Assembly: GCA_021299375.1 (NCBI GenBank)
Contig: JAJTGR010000012.1
Coordinates: 1 to 64,000 of the forward strand
From: Gemmatimonadota bacterium
GTDB lineage: Bacteria; Gemmatimonadota; Gemmatimonadetes; Gemmatimonadales; Gemmatimonadaceae
Reading direction: 5' to 3'
Length of the DNA: 64,000 nt
The position numbers and the translations under genes were made by a program. Shown here piece by piece: positions 1 to 9,216 of this stretch (positions within the stretch are counted from its first letter, which is position 1; the number at the start of each line of letters is the position of its first letter). The notes under the pieces are model-generated. The model had not been told where the DNA came from and made no database searches. It worked only from the letters and a program-made list of their open reading frames with translations.

Positions 1-82
1 CGCCTTCTTGGCTGGCGCCTTCTTGGCTGGCGCCTTCTTGGCTGGCGCCTTCTTGGCTGGCGCCTTCTTGGCTGGCGCCTTG
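1..82. repeat. 15-bp in-frame tandem repeat (cgccttcttggctgg), at least 5 copies, continuing past the window edge
   Basis: Direct reading. Confidence 0.95.
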
Positions 83-177
83 CGCGCGCCCCCCTTCGAC
101 GCCGGAGCGGAGGCGGCTGCCTTCGCGGTCGACGACGTCCGGACGGGCGTCTTCTTTGCTGCCTTCTTTGTTGGCAT
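1..177 (-). CDS. N-terminus of a Lys/Ala/Pro-rich protein (MPTKKAAKKTPVRTSSTAKAAASAPASKGGARKAPAKKAPAKKAPAKKA...), truncated by the window edge; histone H1-like tail or N-terminal extension of a larger DNA-binding protein
   Basis: Reverse complement of the 15-bp repeat cgccttcttggctgg reads APAKK repeats; ATG at 177-175; open to the window edge. Confidence 0.65.
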   Translation of the reverse strand, partial: MPTKKAAKKTPVRTSSTAKAAASAPASKGGARKAPAKKAPAKKAPAKKAPAKKAPAKKA

Positions 178-181
178 CAGC

Positions 182-610
182 TCAGTGTATCAGGGGGCGT
201 TCGCTACCCATGGCGCCGTCATCGAATCCGACGTCTTCCGCGAGGGCGCGGATGTCGGTCAGACCGATGCGGCCATCGACATGGACGAGCGCACGCTCCA
301 CCAGTTGCTCGAAGTCGTTGAAGTTCACCGCCCCCGACGCGTGCAGGGTGACCAGAAAGCCCCACGCTTCGGCCGTGAACCGTCCTCGCTCGTGAGGTCC
401 CTGCACCCGCAGGGACGATTCACGAACACTATCTGCGCCATCCCACCCGAGGGACGGCTCAGTATCGCTGTACAGTAAGGAAAGGATCTCACCAATCTGA
501 CGCCGGTCGTATCCTTTCGACGAAAGGTACGCCTCCACCTCCACGACATCGGTGTCGGCGGCAAATCGTTCCCGCAACTCGGCCAGAACCGGCGTCCAAC
601 GATCGTCCAT
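182..610 (-). CDS. DUF494/Smg-like protein
   Basis: 142 aa; MDDRWTPVLAELRERFAADTDVVEVEAYLSSKGYDRRQIGEILSLLY resembles DUF494/Smg. Confidence 0.6.
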   Translation of the reverse strand: MDDRWTPVLAELRERFAADTDVVEVEAYLSSKGYDRRQIGEILSLLYSDTEPSLGWDGADSVRESSLRVQGPHERGRFTAEAWGFLVTLHASGAVNFNDFEQLVERALVHVDGRIGLTDIRALAEDVGFDDGAMGSERPLIH

Positions 611-613
611 TTC

Positions 614-1159
614 CTAACCTATCTCCGGCGTCTGTCCATGGGCAAGCGCCAGAATCGTTTCGGTAAGTCGTTGCGCAGCAACATCTTCAACATCGATCTC
701 GAGATCGGCGGCGGCGTACAGGTTGGCCCTCGAGTCCCACAGCGCCTGCATCGTCGCCGCGGGATCCTCGACCTCCAGCAACGGCCGGACCACGCGCGAG
801 CGGGAAAGTCGCCGTACCGCTGCCGACGGACTGAGCCGGAGATGAATGATACGCCCGGGCGGGCGCAGGAGTGCCACGACCCCCGGATTCGTGACCCATC
901 CGCCGCCAGGGGAAAGGACCATCGGTGGCGCCGCGGCCAGCTCCTTCGTCAGCGCAACTTCCAGCGCACGGAACGCCGACTCGCCGCATTCCGCAAACAG
1001 GCGCGCCACGGAGCGTCCCGCCCGCCGCTCGATCTCCACATCGAAATCGAGAAACGGCCGGCCCAGGAGTCTCGCGACGGTACGACCGAGCGTGGATTTC
1101 CCCGCTCCCGGGAGCCCCACGAAAATGAGGTGGCCGTCGATCTGGTGCCGCTCGGTCAT
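614..1159 (-). CDS. aroK: Shikimate kinase
   Basis: Walker A GLPGAGKSTLGR, DFDVEIERRAGRSVARLFAECGESAFRALE, next to aroC. Confidence 0.93.
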   Translation of the reverse strand: MTERHQIDGHLIFVGLPGAGKSTLGRTVARLLGRPFLDFDVEIERRAGRSVARLFAECGESAFRALEVALTKELAAAPPMVLSPGGGWVTNPGVVALLRPPGRIIHLRLSPSAAVRRLSRSRVVRPLLEVEDPAATMQALWDSRANLYAAADLEIDVEDVAAQRLTETILALAHGQTPEIG

Positions 1160-2379
1160 GCCCGGCCCTGCGACGCGAGGCGTTCGTCAGCGCGTTCGTC
1201 GAGCCGGGCGAGATATGCCGCGAGATTGCGTCGGACCTCGGACAGCGCATCACCGCCGAACTTCTCGAGCAGCGCGTCTGCCAGGACGTAGGCAGCCATC
1301 GCCTCGGCAATCACCCCCATCGCGGGGACCGCCGTGACATCGCTGCGTTCGGCCACGGCCTGCGCGGCCTGCCCGGTTGCCACGTCCACTGTGCCCAAGG
1401 GGCGCATGAGAGTGGAAATGGGCTTCATGGCGACGCGGATGACCAGATCCTCGCCCGTGGTCATGCCCCCCTCCGTCCCGCCAGCGTTGTTGGTCCGCCG
1501 ACGGACGTGGCCGGTACGCGTTCGGCCCGGCGCGGCCTCGATCTCGTCGTGCACCTCGGAGCCGGCGCGGCGCGCCGTCTCGAAACCGAGGCCGATCTCG
1601 ACGCCCTTGACCGCCGGAATCGACAGCATGGCGTGTCCCAACCGACCGTCCAATCGGCGGTCCCACGACACGTGTGAGCCCAACCCCACAGGCAGGCCGC
1701 TGACGACCACCTCGCAGATGCCGCCGAGCGTGTTGCCCTCTTTCTTGGCGGCATCGATGCGCGCGATCATCGTGGCTTCGGCGTCGGGATCGAGTGTGCG
1801 GAGCGCTGAGGCGTCCGCCGCCGCATTGAGATCCGCGGGCCACGTCGCCGGGCGGCGCGCGTCGATGCCGCCAAGGTGCACGAGATGGGATCCGATGGAC
1901 ACGCCAATCTCGCGCAACAGCACCCGGCAGAGAGCTCCCGCGGCCACCCGGGCCGTGGTCTCGCGCGCCGAGGCGCGTTCGAGGATGTCCCGGGCGTCGC
2001 TCCGGTCGTACTTGAGGAGGCCGGTGAGATCGGCGTGACCGGGACGCACCCGGGTGACATGCCGCTTGCGGAGCCCGTCGGCATCCCCGTCACGTGGGGC
2101 CGGGTCCATGATCTCCACCCAGTTCTTCCAGTCGTGGTTGCGCACCAGCATGGCGACGGGGGAGCCCAGCGTCTCACCGGCGCGGATGCCTGAGAGGAAC
2201 TCGATGCGATCGGTCTCGATCTGCATGCGCCGCCCGCGCCCGTAGCCCTGCTGGCGTCGGGCCAGCTCGACATCGACATCGGCCGCCCGCACGGGAATGC
2301 CGGCTGGCATCCCCTCGAGCACGGCGACGAGGGCGGGTCCGTGGGACTCGCCTGCGGTCGTGAAGCGAAGCGTGGACAT
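1156..2379 (-). CDS. aroC: Chorismate synthase
   Basis: MSTLRFTTAGESHGPALVAVLEGMPAGI, RQQGYGRGRRMQIE, NNAGGTEGGMTTGEDLV; start set to the MSTLRF methionine. Confidence 0.96.
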   Translation of the reverse strand: MSTLRFTTAGESHGPALVAVLEGMPAGIPVRAADVDVELARRQQGYGRGRRMQIETDRIEFLSGIRAGETLGSPVAMLVRNHDWKNWVEIMDPAPRDGDADGLRKRHVTRVRPGHADLTGLLKYDRSDARDILERASARETTARVAAGALCRVLLREIGVSIGSHLVHLGGIDARRPATWPADLNAAADASALRTLDPDAEATMIARIDAAKKEGNTLGGICEVVVSGLPVGLGSHVSWDRRLDGRLGHAMLSIPAVKGVEIGLGFETARRAGSEVHDEIEAAPGRTRTGHVRRRTNNAGGTEGGMTTGEDLVIRVAMKPISTLMRPLGTVDVATGQAAQAVAERSDVTAVPAMGVIAEAMAAYVLADALLEKFGGDALSEVRRNLAAYLARLDERADERLASQGRA

Positions 2380-2467
2380 ACCGCAACGTAGGACGCCGCG
2401 CGGCGGGCCGAAACCTCTGCCAGGGGCTTCGCCCCCCCTGGGCGCCGTGCCAGTCACCGGCAAACAG

Positions 2468-2495
2468 AACGGCTCCGGATCGCTCCGGAGCCGTT
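2468..2495 (-). terminator. Stem-loop terminator for the 2521-4929 gene
   Basis: Perfect 12-bp stem AACGGCTCCGGA / TCCGGAGCCGTT with 4-nt loop; second hairpin near 2420-2441. Confidence 0.7.
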
Positions 2496-2520
2496 CGACC
2501 TCGCAACCCAACGCCGCCCG

Positions 2521-4929
2521 TTATTGGCAGGTGGTGGTGAAGTTGTCGCCGAGGGCCACCAACGTCACCCCGCGAATGGTAGCGCCCACCAGTACCAGCT
2601 GACCGTTCGGCCGCACCGTGGCCCGGACCGGCCCGATAATCGGGTCGCGGATGGGCACCGAGGCGATCCGCCGATAGCAGTAGGTGTCGAAGACATCGAT
2701 GACTGGCTCGCTCGACGCGACGAAGGCCAGCCGCGTCCGCAGCGGCGTGGAGTTCAGGCCACGATTGAGCGGATGGAAGTCGAGGCCTCCGACGCCGGCC
2801 CGCGACTGCAGGATACCCTGCAGGCGCAGCGTGCGGTCGAAGAGGTACGTGGAGTCACCCTTCACGGCCATCAGCTCGCCGTCGAAGTTGATACCGACGC
2901 CCTGAACGCGGGCGAAGGTATTGGCGATGAAGTCCGACACGTCCAGCGGGCGCGAGATGCCGCGGTCGATCACCGGCAACGGCGTCGACATGTCGAAGCC
3001 GGCCGTCGCGTCGTAGCTCATCGTGCGGCTACCCAGCACCGGACCGCCTTCGCCGAAGACCGCCCGGCGGAAGTTGCCCGAGTTGCGCACGAAGGTCGTA
3101 TCGCGGAACGCCAGCTGATCGAGGCGGACCACGATCGAGTAGGAGAACTCGACGCCACTCGGCGAGCGCACACGCTGCTGGAAGGGTACCAAGGTCGAGT
3201 CCGACCCAACCCCGCCGGCTGCGAACCGCTCGATCTCGAGGGTGTCGGCGCGGTTGCTGGACTGCCCCATTGCCTGTTCGAAGAAGAAGTGCGACGCCTG
3301 CTTCGACAGGTTCTCCCACCGCAACGTGCCCTTGTTCGGGAACGGCGTCGACTGCCCCGGCGTCGGGGTGGTGGAGTAGGCCACGATCACGTCGTCGCAC
3401 GCGGACCCGGGTGCGGTCCCCCCGGTGCAGGTGCTCGCCAGGTACTGCGGACGGTCGGAGAAGTCGTACACCGTACGCTGCGTGATCAGCTGGTCGGTAT
3501 TCTGGGCCCGCGTCGTCGTGATGCTGTACACGATGATGTTGGGCAGCGGGTACCGGTACACCTCCCGTCCGGTCGAGCCGGCGTTGAGGTTCACGTAGCT
3601 GAGATTCGTACCGCCGGAATTCGCCACGAGGATGGTGTCACCCATCGCGCCATCCCGGTTACGCGGCCAGGCCGACAGGCCCCACGGCCGCGAACCCACG
3701 GCGACCGGCGTGAGGAACGTCGAATCCGCGAGATTGAAGACCTCAAGCCAGTTCCGCTCGATGTTCGACAAGTAGAGGCGATCGGTGCGTGGCACGTACA
3801 GGGCGTCGGCCACCTGACCGCCGGCGGGCAGCGGATTGGTGTACCCGGCCACCACCTGGACGGTGTCCTGACGCAGGTTTCCCGAGCCAAAGCGGGCCAC
3901 GTCGCGACGTCCGTTGGCATTGCGCGCAAAACCGGCGATGGTGACGGCCGTCGGGAACGCGGACACGGGAATTCGCGACCGGAAGGTGCGCACGAGGGTG
4001 GAGAATGCCCCGGTGGACGTCGCGGAGTCGGCGATCACGAGCTGGCCCGACAACGTCCGGACTTCATAGCCGATCACGGCGATGCCCACCGGATCGGTCG
4101 CTTCGACGAACACCGTGTCGCTGACTTCGACGCGTGGCGCCACGCCGGTGCGGACCACCGGGATGGTGTTGGCGTTGGCCGGGCTCTGTACCGCGTAGGA
4201 GACCGTGGTTCCCGGAACCCGCTGGTTGAGCGAGTCGGTGACGAAGGGCGTGATCTGGATGGTTGCACCGCGCACGGAATCCGGCAGGATCAGCGTGTCC
4301 AGCACAGCCAGCGAGTCACGCAGCGGCGAGGTGTACACCAGCGAGTCCGCAAAGCGGTACGCGCCGGCGATCTCGTAGCCGAGCGTGCGCACCTTGTAGC
4401 GCGCACGGCCGGACAGCGAGAGGACGAGCGCCTTGCCGCTGACCACGGGCGACCCGCTTACGGGGCTCGTGATCACCGCCCGCGGCGGCTCGAGGTTGCC
4501 CACGGTGAGTGCCACCCGGGCCGTGTCCGACAGGTTGCCGGCACCGTCGATGGCGATGGCGCGTGCCGTGACGGTGGCGCCGATCGGCGCATTCGACGGT
4601 ACGAGGACGTTGACGTTCAGCGTGAGGGAGGTCACGGCGCTCGTCATGACGGTGTCGTACTGGCCCGTGACGCCACCGGCAAGCAGCAGGCGCACCCGCT
4701 TGAGCCCGATGTTGTCGCTCGCGTTGAGGGTCACGGACAGCAGCGTGTCCGCCACCGTGTTGCCTTTCGTGACCTGGACCCGCGGCTTGATCTCGTCGCG
4801 AAAGGGTGGATCGATGACCTCGTCGCCACTACAGGCCCCGAGGGCCGCGGCCATCGAAGCGAGCAGCAGGGCCTGGCGCAGGCGAGGTGCGGGGCGCGCC
4901 GAGGCGCGACCGAGGGTGAGTATACGCAT
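2521..4929 (-). CDS. Large surface lipoprotein with Ig-like and beta-propeller-like segments
   Basis: 802 aa; signal peptide with lipobox (LLLASMAAALGACSGD); same strand and 22 bp from pilQ. Confidence 0.7.
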   Translation of the reverse strand: MRILTLGRASARPAPRLRQALLLASMAAALGACSGDEVIDPPFRDEIKPRVQVTKGNTVADTLLSVTLNASDNIGLKRVRLLLAGGVTGQYDTVMTSAVTSLTLNVNVLVPSNAPIGATVTARAIAIDGAGNLSDTARVALTVGNLEPPRAVITSPVSGSPVVSGKALVLSLSGRARYKVRTLGYEIAGAYRFADSLVYTSPLRDSLAVLDTLILPDSVRGATIQITPFVTDSLNQRVPGTTVSYAVQSPANANTIPVVRTGVAPRVEVSDTVFVEATDPVGIAVIGYEVRTLSGQLVIADSATSTGAFSTLVRTFRSRIPVSAFPTAVTIAGFARNANGRRDVARFGSGNLRQDTVQVVAGYTNPLPAGGQVADALYVPRTDRLYLSNIERNWLEVFNLADSTFLTPVAVGSRPWGLSAWPRNRDGAMGDTILVANSGGTNLSYVNLNAGSTGREVYRYPLPNIIVYSITTTRAQNTDQLITQRTVYDFSDRPQYLASTCTGGTAPGSACDDVIVAYSTTPTPGQSTPFPNKGTLRWENLSKQASHFFFEQAMGQSSNRADTLEIERFAAGGVGSDSTLVPFQQRVRSPSGVEFSYSIVVRLDQLAFRDTTFVRNSGNFRRAVFGEGGPVLGSRTMSYDATAGFDMSTPLPVIDRGISRPLDVSDFIANTFARVQGVGINFDGELMAVKGDSTYLFDRTLRLQGILQSRAGVGGLDFHPLNRGLNSTPLRTRLAFVASSEPVIDVFDTYCYRRIASVPIRDPIIGPVRATVRPNGQLVLVGATIRGVTLVALGDNFTTTCQ

Positions 4930-4951
4930 GGGTGTCAGTCTCCTCGGTGCG

Positions 4952-7297
4952 TCAGCGGCCCGGCGGCGTCGCGCCTTCGTCCAGGATGTGGGGCGTGACC
5001 AGAATCAGGAGGTCCCGCTTCGTTTCGTTCTTTCCGTTCTGGGAGAAGAGCCGCCCGACGAAGGGCAGATTCATGAGCACCGGGATGCCGCTGCGAAAGC
5101 GGGTGGTCTCCGAGACCGTGAGGCCACCGATGACGGCGGCCTCACCGTCGGCCACGAGCACCTGCGACTCTGCCCGCTGGCGGTTGAAGATCACGCCCAC
5201 ATCGGTGGCGGAGAGTTCGGCGCTGGAGTTCTCGGCCTTGATGTTGAGCAATACCATCTTGTTGTTGGTGATCTGCGGCGTGACCGACAGTTTGATGCCA
5301 GCCTCCTCCTTCGACACCGCGGCGCGGGGGAAGAAGGTCGCGGCATTCGGCTGCTGCCCACCGCCACCACCACCGCCACCACCACCACCACCACCACCAC
5401 CACCGCCACCACCACCACCCTGACCGCCGGCGTCGATCACGCGGATGGGGATCTCCTGGCCGACAAAGATCTCCGCACTGCGGTTGTTGAGGATCGTGAT
5501 GCTTGGTTCCGACTGCACATCGGCCAGCGACGAGGTCTGCAGGGCGTTGAGGAATGCCGTGAGCTGGTAGCGGCCGAGGGCCGTGCTGTAGATCAGGTTG
5601 AGTGCGTTCGGCTTGATCGCGTTGTTGGCGTTCGCGATGCCGGCGATCGCGTTGCCGCCGAGCGCGATACGGGCCGGCCCCTGAAAGGCCGAGCCGCCCC
5701 CCGTCGCATCGGGCACGCCGTCGCCATCGGTATCGACCGCGGTAAGGGTACTGGGGTCGATGCGTGGAACGAGCTGCTGGAAGAACTGCTTGTTGCCCGT
5801 GCCGAGATCATACGCGAGACCGATGTCCTGGATGCCCGTGCGGTTGACGAAGATGATCTTCGCCTTGATCGCGACCTGTGGCGTGCGGACGTCGAGCTGC
5901 TGGATGCGAGAGACGATCTCCGGCAGGCGTGACGGCACCTCGGTGATGATGAGCTTGTTGGTGGCGCTGTCGGCGGCGACCGAGCCACGCACCACACAGC
6001 CTTCACCGCCCATCTGCTGCTGTCCGCCACCCCCACCGCCCTGGCCGATGGGCATGCCCATGCTTCGGCCACTGGCCATTGTATTCAGACCTGTGCAGTC
6101 ACGCACCAGGAGTGCCTGCACCGTGTTGCGGAGGACGGTCGCCTTGGAGTAGTTGATGTCAATGATCTGCGTGACCAGCGGCTCCAGCGCCTGATTGGCG
6201 GCGAGGCGCTGATAGCTGTCGACCGTGATGATGCCGCTGGCGTCTTCGGTGGCCGCGAGTCCCTGCGACTGGAGAATCGCCTGCAGCGCCACGTCCCACG
6301 GCTTGTCGGCAATGTCCGCCGTCACCTGCCCGTCGACGTCCTTGCCGATGACAATGGTCCGTCCCGAGAACGTGGCGAAGGCCGCGATCACATCGCGGAT
6401 GCTCGTGCCGTCATAGCTGACGGTGATGCGCGGTTTCTGCGGCTGGCGGCGCACGGCAGCGACCGACGCGGCGGTCGCTGGCGTGCGCGGCGTGATGGGG
6501 TCGAAGGCCGGCTCCGCGCCCGCCGGTTCGGCCCGCGCCGGCTCCGGCTTCACCGGCTCCGGCTGTACCGGCTCCGGCTTCACCGCGTCGAGCGTGGGGG
6601 ACTCCATTTTGGCCGGGGCGATCGCCACCACGTGAACCGCGACCTCCGGCAGCGCGGTCGTGACGACGGTCGGCGGTGCGATCAACGGTGCGGACGGCGC
6701 GGCCGTCGGCGCGTCGGTCGGCGGCACCACTGCGGCCGCCTCGACCACTCGGGCAGCCGGCCCACTTGCGGCCGGCGCATCGAGCCGGCCATCCGCGACC
6801 GCCGTGACCGTGCTGCCGGCACGCGGACGGGAGCCCCAGCGGGCGAACGTGGCAGCCGGCCCCTCCAGCATGAGGCGGATGGCGTCACCATCGCGCTCCA
6901 CCGTGTACTTGTGCGCAGCGTCCAGGTCGATCACGAGGCGGACGGTATCGGCGCGGTATTGCGAGAGCCGGATGTTGCGAACGGCTCCACGCGCCTTGCC
7001 ATCGTAGTTCGATCGGATGGCGAGGTCGGCGCCACCGAGATCGACCACGATGCGCGACGGGTTTTCGAGCGTGAAGTGCTGCAGCGTCACCGCCGCATTC
7101 ACCCCGATCACGATCGCGGTGCCGCTGGGTGACGGCGCCAGTTCGAGCGCATGCACGCGCCCGCGAATGGCTCGATCATCTGCCCGGGTGATGGCCGAAA
7201 CGGCCCTGGAGACAGTGAGCGCCGGACGCGTCACCGGCACGGGCGCGCCGTGCGTCAGAAGCGCGGCCATCACCGCTGCGGTCGTCGGTCCCATCAT
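4952..7297 (-). CDS. pilQ: Type IV pilus secretin PilQ (AMIN + STN + secretin)
   Basis: AMIN-like N-terminus, secretin blocks VGQEIPIRVID and AGIKLSVTPQI, C-terminal LPFVGRLFSQNGKNETKRDLLILVTPHIL. Confidence 0.93.
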   Translation of the reverse strand: MMGPTTAAVMAALLTHGAPVPVTRPALTVSRAVSAITRADDRAIRGRVHALELAPSPSGTAIVIGVNAAVTLQHFTLENPSRIVVDLGGADLAIRSNYDGKARGAVRNIRLSQYRADTVRLVIDLDAAHKYTVERDGDAIRLMLEGPAATFARWGSRPRAGSTVTAVADGRLDAPAASGPAARVVEAAAVVPPTDAPTAAPSAPLIAPPTVVTTALPEVAVHVVAIAPAKMESPTLDAVKPEPVQPEPVKPEPARAEPAGAEPAFDPITPRTPATAASVAAVRRQPQKPRITVSYDGTSIRDVIAAFATFSGRTIVIGKDVDGQVTADIADKPWDVALQAILQSQGLAATEDASGIITVDSYQRLAANQALEPLVTQIIDINYSKATVLRNTVQALLVRDCTGLNTMASGRSMGMPIGQGGGGGGQQQMGGEGCVVRGSVAADSATNKLIITEVPSRLPEIVSRIQQLDVRTPQVAIKAKIIFVNRTGIQDIGLAYDLGTGNKQFFQQLVPRIDPSTLTAVDTDGDGVPDATGGGSAFQGPARIALGGNAIAGIANANNAIKPNALNLIYSTALGRYQLTAFLNALQTSSLADVQSEPSITILNNRSAEIFVGQEIPIRVIDAGGQGGGGGGGGGGGGGGGGGGGGGQQPNAATFFPRAAVSKEEAGIKLSVTPQITNNKMVLLNIKAENSSAELSATDVGVIFNRQRAESQVLVADGEAAVIGGLTVSETTRFRSGIPVLMNLPFVGRLFSQNGKNETKRDLLILVTPHILDEGATPPGR
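5356..5421. repeat. (CCA/CCG)n triplet tract encoding about 25 consecutive Gly in PilQ
   Basis: Direct reading of ccaccgccaccaccaccgcc... Confidence 0.95.
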
Positions 7298-7785
7298 GGG
7301 TTCCTCGCGTTCGTATTGTCGCTGGTCAAGGGCAGGATCTCCTGCCGATTGAAGCCGAATTCCTCGATCGTGAACTGCACCGCCTTCTGGCGGATCCCAC
7401 TCACGCGGAGCCGGCCCAACTGACGGCCGACGCGCACGCGGTACTGCGTCTTCGAGAAGGTGTCGCGCAGGATCGCCACGGAGTTGTTGCCGTCGGGGTC
7501 GAAGGCCACTGCCGTCAGGCGCAGGTCGCTGAGCAGCGGACGCACGTCCGTACTCGACATGAGCGACTTGTACGGATCGCGCCGCCCGCCCCCGTTGTAG
7601 GCGAACACCTCACGGTGCAGCGTGATCTCCGTGGGCATCGTCGACGTCTTCGGGGTGCGGGACGGTCCGACCTTTCCGGCCGAGACGCCGATGACGGTCG
7701 TCGCCGGAGAGGAGGGGGCTGACTGGGCGCCCAGCGTCGTGTGCAGGGCGACGGTGGCGGCCAGCAGGATCAGCGGTCTTTTCAT
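7294..7785 (-). CDS. pilP: PilP-like pilus assembly protein
   Basis: 163 aa, signal peptide, position between pilO and pilQ, 4-nt overlaps. Confidence 0.7.
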   Translation of the reverse strand: MKRPLILLAATVALHTTLGAQSAPSSPATTVIGVSAGKVGPSRTPKTSTMPTEITLHREVFAYNGGGRRDPYKSLMSSTDVRPLLSDLRLTAVAFDPDGNNSVAILRDTFSKTQYRVRVGRQLGRLRVSGIRQKAVQFTIEEFGFNRQEILPLTSDNTNARNP

Positions 7786-8402
7786 GACGCACGCTCCTTC
7801 GACGCGCGCACGGCTGGCGTCGTCCGCTCGACATAGGTCTGCAACGTGATCGTCGAGGACAACGCATCCTTGGTCGCCGTCTTGGGCAACACCCGCCCGC
7901 GAGTGGCCGCACCAGTGACGATGGAGAAGTGCACCGGTGCCACGATGCGGGGCAGTGACCCGACATTCGCGAGGAACTCGCCGAACTGGTGGTAGCCCCC
8001 GATGATCGTGACGGTGTACCGATAGGTGTCGAAGCGTTCACCGGCAATCACGGGCTCCGGCGTCACGCCACCGATTTCGAGGCCGGCGCGTCGCGCCGCG
8101 GTGCTCACCTCTTCGAGCAGCGCCGGTACTTCGTTGCCGGTGGGCACGAGGCGGCGCATGACCGTCAGCGCCGAACGATTCTCGGCCGCCTGGGCCCGCA
8201 GCGTGACCAGACTGCTGCTTGCCGACTCGCGAGCGGCCTGCTGGTTCGCCCGTTCGAGTTCCTCGACCCGGGTGGTGTCAGCCTCGAGCTGTTCGTTCTT
8301 CGAGGCGTACGGGTACATCCAGTACAGCACGGTCAGTGCCAGCGCCGCAAAGGCGATCACCAGTTTGGCCTGATCCCGCTGGGAGGTCGGAAGGGATGCC
8401 AT
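7782..8402 (-). CDS. pilO: PilO-like inner-membrane pilus assembly protein
   Basis: One N-terminal TM, coiled coil, VPTGNEVPALLEEVSTAARRAGLEIGGVTPEP, position. Confidence 0.88.
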   Translation of the reverse strand: MASLPTSQRDQAKLVIAFAALALTVLYWMYPYASKNEQLEADTTRVEELERANQQAARESASSSLVTLRAQAAENRSALTVMRRLVPTGNEVPALLEEVSTAARRAGLEIGGVTPEPVIAGERFDTYRYTVTIIGGYHQFGEFLANVGSLPRIVAPVHFSIVTGAATRGRVLPKTATKDALSSTITLQTYVERTTPAVRASKERAS

Positions 8403-8414
8403 GGAAGTCTCGAG

Positions 8415-9206
8415 TCAGCGCACAGGGACAACGAGGGGCGACGTCTTGATGACGCCGGACGGCGGTACTTCGTATTCGGCGGTCAACTCGAACTGCGTGA
8501 CATCCTTACCGTCGACGATCACGATCTCGGACTTGCTGAGGGCGACCTTTTGAATGAAGGGTGAGCTCTCCAGCTGCCGCATGAACATGGTGAGAGCCTG
8601 GATGTCGACCGTCTGCCCGACCAGCCGGAAGCCGAGGGGCGGATGCACCGTGATGGAGTCCGCCGCGGCTGCTGGCTCGGCCGTCTTCTTGCCACCGACC
8701 TCACCGCCGGCCCGCGGTTTGCCCGCGGGCGCCTTGGCGGCCGGCTTCGCGGCACCCGTGGAGTCGACCCCCGGCGGCGAGGGCGCCTTGGTGGTCTGCT
8801 CGAGCGCGGTGAGCCATGTGTATGCCGGGAGGGCGCGGCTCACCTCGTCGAGGATGTGGGCCCAGTTGTACCGGTTGTCGTCGATCGTCCGGATGATCTG
8901 CAGCTGTCGGTACACCGAGTCGCGCTCGGTGGCGATCTTCTTTCGGGCCGACAGCGCCTGCTCGTAGCGCGTCGAGTCGTCCAGCGCCCGCTCGAGGCGC
9001 TCGCCGACTTCGCCCGCGCGCGCGTACTGGGCGGTGAAGAGCACCCCCACGGTGGAGACGGCGATGACGACCGAGGCGGCCGCCGCCAGCAGCCAGGGAT
9101 CGCGCACCCCACTGCCCAGCGCGCTGAATGACAAGGGCAGACTGAGCCCGGTTGCGCTCTTCACTCCCTTCTTCGCACCAGGGAGCAGGTTGATCTGGAT
9201 CATCAT
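8415..9206 (-). CDS. pilN: PilN-like pilus assembly protein
   Basis: MMIQINLLPGAKK start, TM plus coiled coil, position. Confidence 0.88.
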   Translation of the reverse strand: MMIQINLLPGAKKGVKSATGLSLPLSFSALGSGVRDPWLLAAAASVVIAVSTVGVLFTAQYARAGEVGERLERALDDSTRYEQALSARKKIATERDSVYRQLQIIRTIDDNRYNWAHILDEVSRALPAYTWLTALEQTTKAPSPPGVDSTGAAKPAAKAPAGKPRAGGEVGGKKTAEPAAAADSITVHPPLGFRLVGQTVDIQALTMFMRQLESSPFIQKVALSKSEIVIVDGKDVTQFELTAEYEVPPSGVIKTSPLVVPVR

Positions 9207-9216
9207 GGCTATGTCC

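Noticed and set aside
8-478. Plus-strand ORF MAGAFLAGAFLAGAFLAG...
   Set aside because: Antisense reading of the PAKKA repeat and the DUF494-like gene.
2524-4998. 824-aa plus-strand ORF
   Set aside because: Shadow ORF opposite the lipoprotein gene; Arg/His/Val-rich low-complexity translation typical of antisense GC-rich DNA.
4932-5423. Plus-strand ORF ending in poly-Pro
   Set aside because: Antisense of the PilQ poly-Gly tract.
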